From: Neoasaia chiangmaiensis
GTDB taxonomy: Bacteria; Pseudomonadota; Alphaproteobacteria; Acetobacterales; Acetobacteraceae
Assembly: GCF_002005465.1 (NCBI RefSeq)
Contig: NZ_CP014691.1
Coordinates: forward strand, 2,506,501 to 2,570,500
Reading direction: 5' to 3'
DNA length: 64,000 nt
The position numbers and the translations under genes are program-made. The notes below the pieces were generated by a model. That model saw only the letters and a list, made by a program, of their open reading frames with translations. It was not told where the DNA came from and did no database searches. Below are positions 1-7,346 of the stretch, piece after piece. Positions within the stretch are counted from its first letter, which is position 1; each line of letters begins with the position of its first letter.

Positions 1-45
1 GCGTCCCTCTGGGCCGCCCTCAAGCAGGCAGGAGATGAAGCATGA
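1..45 (+). CDS. C-terminal end of an upstream protein, possibly DnaJ/CbpA-type co-chaperone (partial)
   Basis: Only the last 14 codons and a TGA stop are in the window, reading ASLWAALKQAGDEA. The stop overlaps the ATG of the next gene by 4 bases (ATGA), so the two genes are translationally coupled. The following gene looks like a CbpM-type chaperone modulator, and in many proteobacteria cbpM lies directly behind cbpA, a DnaJ-class co-chaperone. That identity is inferred from context; the visible residues are too few to show it. Confidence 0.5.
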   Translation, partial: ASLWAALKQAGDEA

Positions 46-368
46 GCCAGATCGTTACCATCGAAATCATCTGCCGCCGTCATCAACTCGAACAACAGGT
101 GATCCAGCAATGGATTGCGCGTGACTGGCTGCGTCCGGACCCGCTGGGCGAGGACGATTACGCGTTTCAGGACATCGATCAGGCGCGTGTCAGCCTGCTG
201 GTCGAACTGCGCGATCTGGAGATCGGGGATTCGGCGATGCCGGTTGTCCTGTCATTGCTTGACCAGTTGTATGATGCGCGGCGTCTTCTGGGTCGGCTTC
301 GCGAAACGTTGGCGACGGCACCTGCTCCGGTGCGGGAAATGCTTGGCGCAAATCGTCACGAAGGCTGA
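42..368 (+). CDS. cbpM: CbpM-like chaperone modulator, MerR-like fold
   Basis: A 108-residue protein whose N-terminal half resembles the CbpM/MerR_2 group: a short helix-turn-helix-like segment with the sequence QQWIARDWLRPDP, then a second helix starting at FQDIDQARVSLLVELRDLE, and a C-terminal helical tail. CbpM binds the J-domain of CbpA and inhibits its activity toward DnaK and DNA. The length (about 100 residues) fits the family. The ATG overlaps the stop of the upstream gene, and the AGGAG-like sequence just before it serves as ribosome binding site. It could instead be a MerR-like DNA-binding protein, but there is no metal or effector domain. Confidence 0.65.
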   Translation: MSQIVTIEIICRRHQLEQQVIQQWIARDWLRPDPLGEDDYAFQDIDQARVSLLVELRDLEIGDSAMPVVLSLLDQLYDARRLLGRLRETLATAPAPVREMLGANRHEG

Positions 369-434
369 AAGTCCTGTTGGCGAGCAGGGGAACGGGCCTG
401 CTCGTCAGGGTATAATCATTCCGGTCCAGGCATA

Positions 435-450
435 TGTTTCACGTGAAATG
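435..450. promoter_or_regulatory. parS-like palindrome inside a larger inverted repeat
   Basis: The 16 bases TGTTTCACGTGAAATG match the widely conserved ParB-binding parS consensus (TGTTTCACGTGAAACA) at 14 of 16 positions. The central 12 bases TTTCACGTGAAA (437-448) form a perfect palindrome. Around it lies a second, GC-rich inverted repeat: CCGGTCC plus GGCAT (421-433, one unpaired A) pairs with ATGCCGGACCGG (448-459). The element lies in the space between the convergent cbpM-like gene and a small hypothetical gene. ParB binding is inferred from sequence only; the structure could also act as a terminator-type hairpin. Confidence 0.5.
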
Positions 451-473
451 CCGGACCGGTTTGACGTGAAGCG

Positions 474-803
474 TTACCCTTCCAGGTCTTCGCTTTCTTC
501 CTTGCGGGTGGCGAACGGCACTTCCCGTTTGTTATCGAGTTCGTTCATGTCCCCGCCGGAATTCCCGAGATTTTCCTCCAGCCAGGCTTCCTCGATCGGC
601 TGACCGTTGGCGGCAAGGCGCACGGGGGACTGCACCGGCTTCTGCCCCGCATCGGGGTTGCTTTCCATGCCGACCAGATCGGTGGCGGCTTCCCTGTAGC
701 CCTCCGGTCCGCATGCCGGCTTGCTATCCGCGGCCCATAGTTCCCTGGCCTTGGCGAGGATGCGTGCCGCGCGCTGCGGGGAGTCTTCGAGAGGGTTATC
801 CAT
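474..803 (-). CDS. Small hypothetical protein, DUF2934-like N-terminal segment
   Basis: 109 residues from the ATG at 803, preceded by a GGAAAG ribosome binding site. A start at 839 would add 12 residues without a better site. The stretch RILAKARELWAADSKP is reminiscent of DUF2934, a short helical motif found in small alphaproteobacterial proteins. The rest is polar and acidic (many Glu, Asp, Gln, Asn) and lacks a signal peptide or membrane segment, so it is probably cytosolic and partly disordered. Function is unknown. It runs in the same direction as the next small gene and the encapsulin operon upstream of it. Confidence 0.5.
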   Translation of the reverse strand: MDNPLEDSPQRAARILAKARELWAADSKPACGPEGYREAATDLVGMESNPDAGQKPVQSPVRLAANGQPIEEAWLEENLGNSGGDMNELDNKREVPFATRKEESEDLEG

Positions 804-881
804 TTTGCCGACTTTCCAGTTTCTGACGTGATGAAACAATTTCGGAGAAGGATGGCTGGCGCCATGCGGTGAGGCGTTCGC

Positions 882-1124
882 TTATTTGTCCAGCAGGCTT
901 CGTTCACCCAGTTTGACCAGTTGATCCGCCTCGACACCTTCGGGGTTATGTTTCGCTTTCCGGGCGATCTCGCGTTCCTCCTCCGTGGCATGCTCGCCGC
1001 CTTTCAGCACGTGTTCGGCCAGGCGAATGACTTCCTCTTTCGTCAGCAGTTTCGGCGTATGCGTTGCCTTGCGACCGAGGTCCCGAAGCGAACTTGCGGC
1101 ATGAGGCACACGATCATGAGGCAT
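882..1124 (-). CDS. Small hypothetical charged protein
   Basis: An 80-residue, highly charged protein with an AAGGAG ribosome binding site eight bases before its ATG. The middle part (KLLTKEEVIRLAEHVLKGG) and the end (VEADQLVKLGERSLLDK) look like two amphipathic helices. No domain is recognised. It lies 56 bases downstream of the encapsulin shell gene on the same strand, so it may be co-transcribed with it, but it has no encapsulin targeting motif at its C-terminus. Confidence 0.5.
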   Translation of the reverse strand: MPHDRVPHAASSLRDLGRKATHTPKLLTKEEVIRLAEHVLKGGEHATEEEREIARKAKHNPEGVEADQLVKLGERSLLDK

Positions 1125-1180
1125 GGTGTTCTCCTTATCCTGCTGTCTGACAAGATAACGGCCACTATGCGCAGTCCTGA

Positions 1181-2005
1181 TTATGAGGCCGTGGGTGCTG
1201 CTTCTGCCGCCCTGTTGATGGCGACTGTTGCTTCGCTTGTCAGCACACGGAAAACAAAGCTCTCCGTCAGGTAAAGTTCCACCGTCTCGGCCGTATGGCT
1301 GGCATAGCCGATCGAGAAATCCTGCCCGATATCGAGCGCCAGATCACCGCCGCGCATGGAGACGACAAAGCCGCCCTCGATGGCGGGCGCCCAGATGAGC
1401 TTGCCGTCGATCATGCTTTCGATGTGCCTGCGCACAGGGTAGCCGTCGTCATCGCCGCTGCTTATGGCACGGTAGGCCTGCGCGCCCAGCACGATCGAAT
1501 ATGGACCGTTCACGCCGGCCAGGCGCAGGGTATTGAGTGCCTCGGCGATGACGCGGGGATAATCCTGAACGGAGGGCGGCAAGGCCAGATGGGCATTCGA
1601 TGTTGCTTCCCGCACGCCCTGAATGCCGGCGGCGGCGTAACCGTCGAAGATGGCCCGGTCTTCCGCGAAGGCAATCTTGCGCGCCGCATCCTTGACCGGC
1701 TGCCAGTCCGAGTCCTGCGAGCCGTTGTCCACGGCATCGATTTCCTCGCGGGATAAGGTGAAGGGCACGCGCAGTTCCACCGGTGCCAGAACCTGGCGCC
1801 GCAATGCCTGTATGCCGTCGCCCGGCGCATCGATCTTCTGGCCGCGACCGGTGCCCACGCCGGCAAAGGCACTTCCCTTGGGCTCGGATGTATCCACGAC
1901 GCGCCGACCGGCGAGATGGCGACGGATGGTGCGTGCGGCTTCGTCTTCGATCTGTGCCCATGCCGCGCTGGAGATCGGGGCCAGATGCCGATGGAGATTG
2001 TTCAT
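1181..2005 (-). CDS. Encapsulin shell protein (family 1, linocin-M18-like)
   Basis: This 274-residue protein is the shell subunit of an encapsulin nanocompartment, a virus-capsid-like protein cage (HK97 fold) that packages enzymes in the cytosol. It matches family 1 along its length: the N-terminus MNNLHRHLAPISSAAWAQIE, the segment VELRVPFTLSREEIDAVDNG, the E-loop region DWQPVKDAARKIAFAED, and the C-terminal part with the sequence DIGQDFSIGYASHTAETVEL. The usual length is about 265 residues. The gene begins one base after the stop of the DyP peroxidase gene, whose C-terminus carries a targeting peptide, so shell and cargo form an operon. Confidence 0.93.
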   Translation of the reverse strand: MNNLHRHLAPISSAAWAQIEDEAARTIRRHLAGRRVVDTSEPKGSAFAGVGTGRGQKIDAPGDGIQALRRQVLAPVELRVPFTLSREEIDAVDNGSQDSDWQPVKDAARKIAFAEDRAIFDGYAAAGIQGVREATSNAHLALPPSVQDYPRVIAEALNTLRLAGVNGPYSIVLGAQAYRAISSGDDDGYPVRRHIESMIDGKLIWAPAIEGGFVVSMRGGDLALDIGQDFSIGYASHTAETVELYLTESFVFRVLTSEATVAINRAAEAAPTAS

Positions 2006-2006
2006 G

Positions 2007-3053
2007 TCATGGTTCCTCTTTCAACGAGCCGATACCCAGAGACGTGCCGCTTGCCGCGCCCTGCGCATCAGGCGGCGCGGGAACGTGCTCACCATTGTCT
2101 TCCGCAGCGGGTGGCGCGACCGCGATATCGGGTGCACCATCAAGGAAATCGGCGGTGGGAATGAAGAACAGCGCGCCCGTGACGGGGCGGCTGACATCGA
2201 GGATGCGGTCGTAATTGCCGGGTGGCTTGCCGACGAACATGTTTTGCAGCATTTGCTCGATCCGGGCCGGGGAGCGGGCGTAGCCGATGAAATATGTGCC
2301 GAACTCGCCCTTGCCGACTTCGCCGAACGGCATGTTGTCGCGCACGATCTGCAATTGCTGACCGTTCTCCTCGATCGACGTCAGCACATTATGGGCATAG
2401 CTGGGCTTGGCAGCGTCGGCCAGTTCGATATCCGACAGTTTCTCCCGCCCGATGATGTGTTCCTGCACGGCGGTGGGGGTCGCGTTCCAGCGTTTCAGGT
2501 CGTGGATGTATTTCTGGACGATGACGTAGCTGCCGCCCGTGAAGTCGGGATCTTCGTCGCCGATGATCGTTGAATCGATGGCGGCCTGTCCGCTCGGATT
2601 TTCCGTGCCGTCGACGAAACCGAGCAGATCGCGCTCATCGAAATATTTGAAACCGTGGACCTCATCCACGACTGTCGCTGCGCCTTCGAGGCGGCCCACG
2701 ATCGCCCGTGCCAGTTCGAAGCACAAATCCATGCGTGTGGCGCGAATATGGAACAGAAGATCGCCGGGCGTGGCCGGGGCGTGGTGAACACCGTGAATTT
2801 CCTGGAACGGATGAAGGTCTTTGGGTTTCGGCGTGCCCAGAAGGAACGCCCATGCGGCCGAGCCGATGCCGGTCACGCAGGTCAGGCGTCCATCGGGAAT
2901 GCGGAAGCCGACCCCGCGCACGAGGGATGACAGGTCGCCAAGCAGGTCGCGTATCTGCGCGCCGGTATCCGTTGTCGCATCGCGGTCGAGGGTGGCAACC
3001 AGAAAGACCGCGCTGCGTGTCAGTCTGGTATCGACGGCTTGAGGTATGGCCAA
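2007..3053 (-). CDS. DyP-type heme peroxidase, encapsulin cargo
   Basis: 348 residues of a dye-decolourising peroxidase, a heme enzyme that uses H2O2 to oxidise phenolic or dye-like substrates. It shows the family motif GFVDGTENPSG (about residues 144-154) with the catalytic Asp, the heme-side segment PSYAHNVLTSIEENG, and the Arg in IVRDNMPFGEVGKG. The last residues, after an Ala/Pro/Glu-rich linker, read SLGIGSLKEEP, which matches the known encapsulin targeting peptide (core SLGIGSLK). The start is a TTG (3051-3053) preceded by AGGTGGAG. The shell gene follows after a single base, and its ribosome binding site lies in the 3' end of this gene. Confidence 0.93.
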   Translation of the reverse strand: MAIPQAVDTRLTRSAVFLVATLDRDATTDTGAQIRDLLGDLSSLVRGVGFRIPDGRLTCVTGIGSAAWAFLLGTPKPKDLHPFQEIHGVHHAPATPGDLLFHIRATRMDLCFELARAIVGRLEGAATVVDEVHGFKYFDERDLLGFVDGTENPSGQAAIDSTIIGDEDPDFTGGSYVIVQKYIHDLKRWNATPTAVQEHIIGREKLSDIELADAAKPSYAHNVLTSIEENGQQLQIVRDNMPFGEVGKGEFGTYFIGYARSPARIEQMLQNMFVGKPPGNYDRILDVSRPVTGALFFIPTADFLDGAPDIAVAPPAAEDNGEHVPAPPDAQGAASGTSLGIGSLKEEP

Positions 3054-3264
3054 CAGATAAACACTCCACCTGAACGGCGTTCACATCACGATGATTGATC
3101 CCGGAGAATAGGGGATGGGTCGATGATGGCAAGGCGGGGGAGCCGACTCTCTTCTGATATTCGCTTTCTCATATTGGCAACGGACAGTAAGCATCCGGCG
3201 AGAGCCGCGGATATATTCAGGCGGCCTGGGTATGCTGGTCTGAGCGGGCTGCTTACCGTTCTAC

Positions 3265-3536
3265 ATGGCTGAACGGGAGATCGAACGCTGGCAATACTGG
3301 AAGCGTTTGCGCGTATTCAAGCGCCGCATGTTCACACTGGCCAAGGGCAGGCAGCCGGTCCGGTCGATATCGGGCACGTGTCGACGCCGAGTGAAGCGGC
3401 CTCGACGGCCGAAACGGTGCCGCAGGCGTCATCCGCGCGGGCTGAGCCGGCATCAGAGGCGGCGGAGCCAAAGGCGACCGAGGGCGAGAATGCCGCCGCG
3501 CACGATCCGGATCCGGCGACACAGCACCAAGAATAG
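3265..3536 (+). pseudogene. Possible frameshifted small gene
   Basis: Two frames here look coding in succession. From the ATG at 3265 the first 29 residues, MAEREIERWQYWKRLRVFKR and on to LAKG, look like a normal amphipathic helix. The same frame then turns into an arginine-saturated sequence. In the frame one base behind, an acidic Ala/Glu/Pro/Thr-rich tail (TPSEAASTAETVPQ ... ENAAAHDPDPATQHQE) runs to a TAG at 3534-3536, but it has no ATG start and a TGA above it. A one-base shift near 3340-3360 would join them into a protein of about 90 residues. It may be a decayed gene or a sequencing error. No family is recognised and the ribosome binding site is weak. Confidence 0.3.
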
Positions 3537-3604
3537 AGCTTGGGGCCAAAATGATGGCCATCGGCTTAAAGCCTAGTCATATCAATGTGTTATGATTGGG
3601 ATTT

Positions 3605-3690
3605 TGGTGGAGAGAGTTGGATTCGAACCAACGTAGGCGTACGCCAGCGGATTTACAGTCCGCCCCCTTTAGCCACTCGGGCATCTCTCC
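3605..3690 (-). tRNA. tRNA-Tyr (anticodon GTA)
   Basis: Read on the minus strand, the gene starts GGAGAGATGCCCGAGTGGCT and folds as a class II tRNA: 7-bp acceptor stem (GGAGAGA/TCTCTCC), anticodon loop ACTGTAAATC with GTA, a long variable arm (TGGCGTACGCCTACG region), and the T-arm GGTTCGAATCC. The CCA end is encoded (3605-3607). Length is 86 bases. The long variable arm and GTA anticodon are typical of bacterial tRNA-Tyr. Confidence 0.97.
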
Positions 3691-3790
3691 TGGCCGGGTT
3701 GGGGGATATGGCGGATCGTGTTGCGAGTCAACTGGCAAGCATTCATTTTGTGGCATGACGGCGCATAATCCTTCGGATTATACGAAGCGC

Positions 3791-4567
3791 ATGTCCAGAC
3801 GACCCGCATCTCCGTCCCGCCGTTCTTCCTCCGGTTCGCGTGCCGCTACGGCCATGCCGTCCGGCAGCTACTGGCTGTATGGCCAGCATGCGGCAGAGGC
3901 CGCCTTGGCCAATCCGCAGCGTCAGGTGCATGAGATACTGGCGACCAAGGACGTGGCGTCGGCGCTGGACCCGAAGCGCTTCGGGCGGACGCTGATTCCC
4001 AATGTCGTCGATCGGCAGCGGCTGGACCTTCTTTGCGAGCGCGATGCCGTCCATCAGGGGATCGCATTGCGTGTCGATGCGCTGGCGCCCCCGTTGATCG
4101 ATGAAGCCTTGCAGCGTCCCGGACCGATCCTGGTGCTCGATCAGGTGACGGACCCGCGCAATATCGGGGCCATTCTGCGCTCCGCCGCGGCATTCGGCGC
4201 GGCGGCGTTGCTGTTGCAGGACCGGAACACGCCGCAGGAAAGTGGTGCGATGGCGAAGGCCGCTTCCGGCGCGCTCGACATCGTGCCCATCCTGCGGGAG
4301 GTCAACCTGTCCCGGGCATTGTCGCAGCTTCAGAATGCCGGTCTGTGGGTGGTCGGGCTGGATGCGGATGGCACGCGGCTTGATGGTCCGAGCTTCGGAA
4401 GCCGGCGGGTGGCGCTCGTTCTGGGCGCGGAAGGGGCGGGCCTGCGCCGGCTGACGCGTGAGAACTGCGATGAGATCGCCAGTGTCTACATGCCGGGCGA
4501 CATGGAAAGCCTTAATGTTTCCAATGCGGCGGCTGTCGCTCTTTATGAGCTGGTCCGGCCGCATTAG
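3791..4567 (+). CDS. rlmB: TrmH-family 23S rRNA 2'-O-ribose methyltransferase, RlmB-like
   Basis: A SPOUT-class methyltransferase of about 258 residues that uses S-adenosylmethionine to methylate a ribose in RNA; RlmB acts on G2251 of 23S rRNA. An N-terminal SpoU substrate-binding part begins at YWLYGQHAAEAALANP. The catalytic domain holds the trefoil-knot motifs LDQVTDPRNIGAILRSAAAFG (motif 1), LVLGAEGAGLRRLTRENCD (motif 2) and ESLNVSNAAAVALYE (motif 3). The Ser/Arg-rich first 25 residues are basic. I prefer ATG 3791; ATG 3755 is in frame and also possible. Upstream in-frame sequence overlaps the tRNA and is not coding. Confidence 0.88.
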   Translation: MSRRPASPSRRSSSGSRAATAMPSGSYWLYGQHAAEAALANPQRQVHEILATKDVASALDPKRFGRTLIPNVVDRQRLDLLCERDAVHQGIALRVDALAPPLIDEALQRPGPILVLDQVTDPRNIGAILRSAAAFGAAALLLQDRNTPQESGAMAKAASGALDIVPILREVNLSRALSQLQNAGLWVVGLDADGTRLDGPSFGSRRVALVLGAEGAGLRRLTRENCDEIASVYMPGDMESLNVSNAAAVALYELVRPH

Positions 4568-4717
4568 GATTTTACTGGCGGCGGCCTGTCGGGATGGATG
4601 GCAGCTTCCGTTCTGGGTGGAGATGGTGACGGAAACGGAAACCGGCGCGTGATGTCGCGTTCTGGATCCGGGCATTGCGTATTGTCGTGACCGCCGTTCG
4701 CAAAAGGAAGTTTCCGT

Positions 4718-5716
4718 ATGAAAGCCATAGGCTACAGCCGCACGGGCGACGTCGACGTCCTGCAGGATATCGAATTGCCCAAGCCGCATCCCGGCCCGCG
4801 CGATCTGTTGGTAAAAGTGGAGGCGATCTCCATCAATCCGGTCGATACGAAAGTTCGCAAACGCGCGGCGGCGCTGCCTGGCGATGCCTATCGCGTTCTG
4901 GGTTGGGATGTTGCCGGCACCGTGGAGGCCGTCGGCGATGCGGTGACACTCTTTCAGCCGGGCGATGCCGTCTTCTATGCCGGTGAATTGCAGCGCCCGG
5001 GTGGAAACGCCGAGTTTCAATGTGTCGATGAACGGCTGGTCGGGCACAAGCCGGCATCGCTGGACTGGGGCCAGGCCGCCGCGTTGCCGCTGACGGCCGT
5101 CACGGCCTGGGAGATGCTGTTCGATCGCATGAAGATTGCACCTGATACGACGGGTGCATTGCTGATTGTGGGCGGTGCGGGCGGTGTCGGCTCGATCATG
5201 ATCCAGCTGGCGCGGAAATTGACAAAACTGACTGTCATCGCAACGGCATCACGTCCCGAAACGGCGGCATGGGTCGAACGAATGGGTGCACGGCACGTCA
5301 TCGATCACCGGGGTGATATGAAGGCGCAATTGCAGGCGCTCGGCATCCAGACTGTAACCTATATCGCCAGCCTGACGGCCAGTGACGAGCATCGTCTGCT
5401 CTACAGCGACATTATCGCGCCGCAGGGTTATCTTTCGTTGATCGATGATCCGGCCAGTTTCGACATTATGCCATTCAAGTCGAAAAGCGTGACGATCTGC
5501 TGGGAACTGATGTTCACGCGCTCTCTGTTCGAAACGGATGACGAAATCCGCCAGCATGAGATTCTCGAAAGGGTCTCCAGTCTCGTGGAGGACGGGACGC
5601 TGGTCACGACGGAGAATGAGCGTGGCGGCAGGATCGACGCCGCAAATCTGCGTGCGGCGCATGAGGCGTCCGAACGGGGACGCAGTATTGGCAAGACGGT
5701 GCTGGTCGGCTTCTGA
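4718..5716 (+). CDS. Zinc-type alcohol dehydrogenase-like / quinone oxidoreductase family protein
   Basis: A medium-chain dehydrogenase/reductase of 332 residues. The N-terminal GroES-like domain contains DVLQDIELPKPHPGPRDLLV and GWDVAGTVEAVGDAVTLFQP. The Rossmann domain has GGAGGVGSIMIQLARKL (about residues 149-165), which binds NAD(P)H. The Cys/His ligands of true zinc alcohol dehydrogenases are absent, so it belongs with the zinc-independent quinone oxidoreductase-like (YogA/ZADH) group that reduces quinones or enones. The substrate cannot be told. The gene stands alone, with a hairpin just after its stop. Confidence 0.85.
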   Translation: MKAIGYSRTGDVDVLQDIELPKPHPGPRDLLVKVEAISINPVDTKVRKRAAALPGDAYRVLGWDVAGTVEAVGDAVTLFQPGDAVFYAGELQRPGGNAEFQCVDERLVGHKPASLDWGQAAALPLTAVTAWEMLFDRMKIAPDTTGALLIVGGAGGVGSIMIQLARKLTKLTVIATASRPETAAWVERMGARHVIDHRGDMKAQLQALGIQTVTYIASLTASDEHRLLYSDIIAPQGYLSLIDDPASFDIMPFKSKSVTICWELMFTRSLFETDDEIRQHEILERVSSLVEDGTLVTTENERGGRIDAANLRAAHEASERGRSIGKTVLVGF

Positions 5717-5718
5717 TC

Positions 5719-5741
5719 GGGGAGAGGTGAACCCTCTCCCT
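5719..5741. terminator. Stem-loop after the oxidoreductase gene
   Basis: GGGAGAGG (5720-5727) pairs perfectly with CCTCTCCC (5733-5740) around a five-base loop, starting three bases after the stop codon. There is no T-run, so it is either a weak intrinsic terminator or an mRNA 3' stabiliser. It lies between convergent genes and could serve both. Confidence 0.45.
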
Positions 5742-5764
5742 GTCAGGCCGCACTTAAGGCGCGG

Positions 5765-5908
5765 TCACCAGAGCGCGACGATCCATGCGACGATGAACGT
5801 CAACCAGACGACGGCGATGAACGTGGTCATGATGACGCTTTTATCCGTGCCGCGCTGACAGGCACGCTCAATAGAGATAAGCCAGGAAGGGTGGTAAATT
5901 GCGCGCAT
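5765..5908 (-). CDS. 47-residue single-pass membrane peptide
   Basis: The minus strand encodes MRAIYHPSWLISIERACQRG followed by TDKSVIMTTFIAVVWLTFIV and AWIVALW, then TGA. The C-terminal half is a clear transmembrane helix (about residues 26-47), ending almost at the stop codon. A GAGGG ribosome binding site lies about nine bases before the ATG. An internal ATG would give only the 21-residue helix. It is short but has a good start site and clean amphipathic-to-hydrophobic layout. Function is unknown; such peptides may be membrane-complex subunits or toxins. Confidence 0.5.
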   Translation of the reverse strand: MRAIYHPSWLISIERACQRGTDKSVIMTTFIAVVWLTFIVAWIVALW

Positions 5909-6127
5909 TGGAGTAGCCCTCGCCGGAACAGTCGGTTCCTTTTCATGACGTAGGAATTTCCGAAAAATTACGCAAACTTCATCATTTCATATCCGCCATG
6001 TCCTGAATGCAGGGCTTCCGGGAGTGACGGGTATCGAACGTTACATTTGGAAACCCGACGCGAGACAGAGAGCCATAGTGTTGACATGGCGAGGGGGGAA
6101 TTTCGGTTGTCAAATCGGAGCCTTACG

Positions 6128-6529
6128 ATGTTTCGCAAAGTTTTCAGCCTGATCGCTCTCGGCAGTGTCGTCATTGCCACGCAGGGTGCTGTTGCCCAGC
6201 CCGGCATGCATGACCGCGGTTATGGGCGTGGGGATCGCATGGGGCCTGCCAACGGTCCTGACAGATATGATGGTGGCTATGAATGGCGGCGGGGAGATTA
6301 TTACCATGGCCCGCGCGACCGGCGATGGATCGTGCGTGACTGGCATCGCCATCATGGTCTCTATGCGCCACCACAGGGCTATTACTGGATCCAGTCCGGC
6401 GGCCAGTATCTTCTGACAGCGGTCGGCAGCGGGTTGATCGCGGGGGTGGTCGGCGGGACGGTCGTCGCAACGCCGGTGCCTCAGGCTTACGGCCCACCAC
6501 CACCACCGCCGCCCTATGGCAGGCCGTGA
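6128..6529 (+). CDS. RcnB-like secreted protein
   Basis: 133 residues with a Sec signal peptide (MFRKVFSLIALGSVVIATQG, cleavage near AVAQP). The mature part is rich in Gly, Arg, Tyr and His and carries the RcnB-family pattern: a W-R-x-G-D segment (YEWRRGDYYHG), then RRWIVRDWHRHHGLYAPPQG and GYYWIQSGGQYLLTAV. It ends with a hydrophobic glycine-rich stretch and a proline run. RcnB is a periplasmic protein linked to nickel/cobalt homeostasis in E. coli; whether this relative does that is open. The start was chosen to place the signal peptide correctly; an in-frame upstream start (near 6047) would bury it. Confidence 0.7.
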   Translation: MFRKVFSLIALGSVVIATQGAVAQPGMHDRGYGRGDRMGPANGPDRYDGGYEWRRGDYYHGPRDRRWIVRDWHRHHGLYAPPQGYYWIQSGGQYLLTAVGSGLIAGVVGGTVVATPVPQAYGPPPPPPPYGRP

Positions 6530-6539
6530 GGCAGCGGCG

Positions 6540-7346
6540 TCAGATCGCGTAATCGACCGGCGGCAGGCGCTGGTCCATGCCCAGCGCGGGGAGGGACGTA
6601 TGCCGCGTCCCGATCCGGCGGGCAGGATTGCCGACGACGGTTGTGTAGGGTGGGACGCTCTCCAGAACGACCGATCCGGCGCCGATCTTCGCGCCTTCGC
6701 CGAGTTCGATGTTGCCCAATACCTTCGCGCCGGCCCCCACAAGGACGCCACGGCGGACCTTGGGGTGCCGGTCCCCGACGGATTTTCCGGTGCCGCCGAG
6801 CGTGACGCCTTGCAGCATCGAAACGTCGTCCTCCACCACGCAGGTTTCACCGATCACGATGCCGGTCCCGTGGTCGAACACCAGTCGTCGGCCCAGCTGC
6901 GCGGCGGGATGGATGTCGACTCCGAAGCGCTCGCTGACCAGACTCTGAAGATGGCGCGCCAGGTGTCGGCGATCATGCCCCCATAGCCAATGGGCGATAC
7001 GATGTGCCTGAATGGCGTGAAAGCCTTTGAAGAACAGGAACGGGGTGACGTAATCCGGGCAGGCGGCGTCGCGTTCGAAGATCGCGATCATGTCTTCGCA
7101 GGCCGCTTCGGCAATCGCCGGTGTGTCGAGTAATGCCGATGCCACGAGGGCCGAAAGCGCTGGGGCGGAGATCGCACGATCGGCAAGCTTGGTCCCCAGC
7201 AGTGCCGAGAGGGCGCTCTGGAAACTGCGATGTTCACTGATGCCGGTAGCGAAGACGCCCTGGATCAGGACATCGCAGCAGACGTCGCTCTGCACGAGCA
7301 TTTCGCGCCAGACGGCGTCGAGATTAACGGGCGTTGTCTCGCTCAT
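6540..7346 (-). CDS. cysE: Serine O-acetyltransferase
   Basis: 268 residues. CysE transfers an acetyl group from acetyl-CoA to L-serine, the first committed step of cysteine synthesis. The N-terminal helical domain contains PFLFFKGFHAIQAHRIAHWL, a family hallmark, and the C-terminal left-handed beta-helix shows hexapeptide repeats (VFDHGTGIVIGETCVVEDDV, GVLVGAGAKVLGNIELGEGA). The catalytic His/Asp pair lies in the DIHPAAQLG and DHGTG segments. Its ATG overlaps the stop of the upstream hydroxylase gene (ATGA), so both are co-translated. It converges on the RcnB-like gene with only 10 bases between. Confidence 0.95.
   Translation of the reverse strand: MSETTPVNLDAVWREMLVQSDVCCDVLIQGVFATGISEHRSFQSALSALLGTKLADRAISAPALSALVASALLDTPAIAEAACEDMIAIFERDAACPDYVTPFLFFKGFHAIQAHRIAHWLWGHDRRHLARHLQSLVSERFGVDIHPAAQLGRRLVFDHGTGIVIGETCVVEDDVSMLQGVTLGGTGKSVGDRHPKVRRGVLVGAGAKVLGNIELGEGAKIGAGSVVLESVPPYTTVVGNPARRIGTRHTSLPALGMDQRLPPVDYAI

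Noticed and set aside
6081-6103. TTGACA element before the RcnB-like gene as a sigma-70 promoter
   Set aside because: The -35 is perfect, but no -10 resembling TATAAT lies 16-18 bases downstream.
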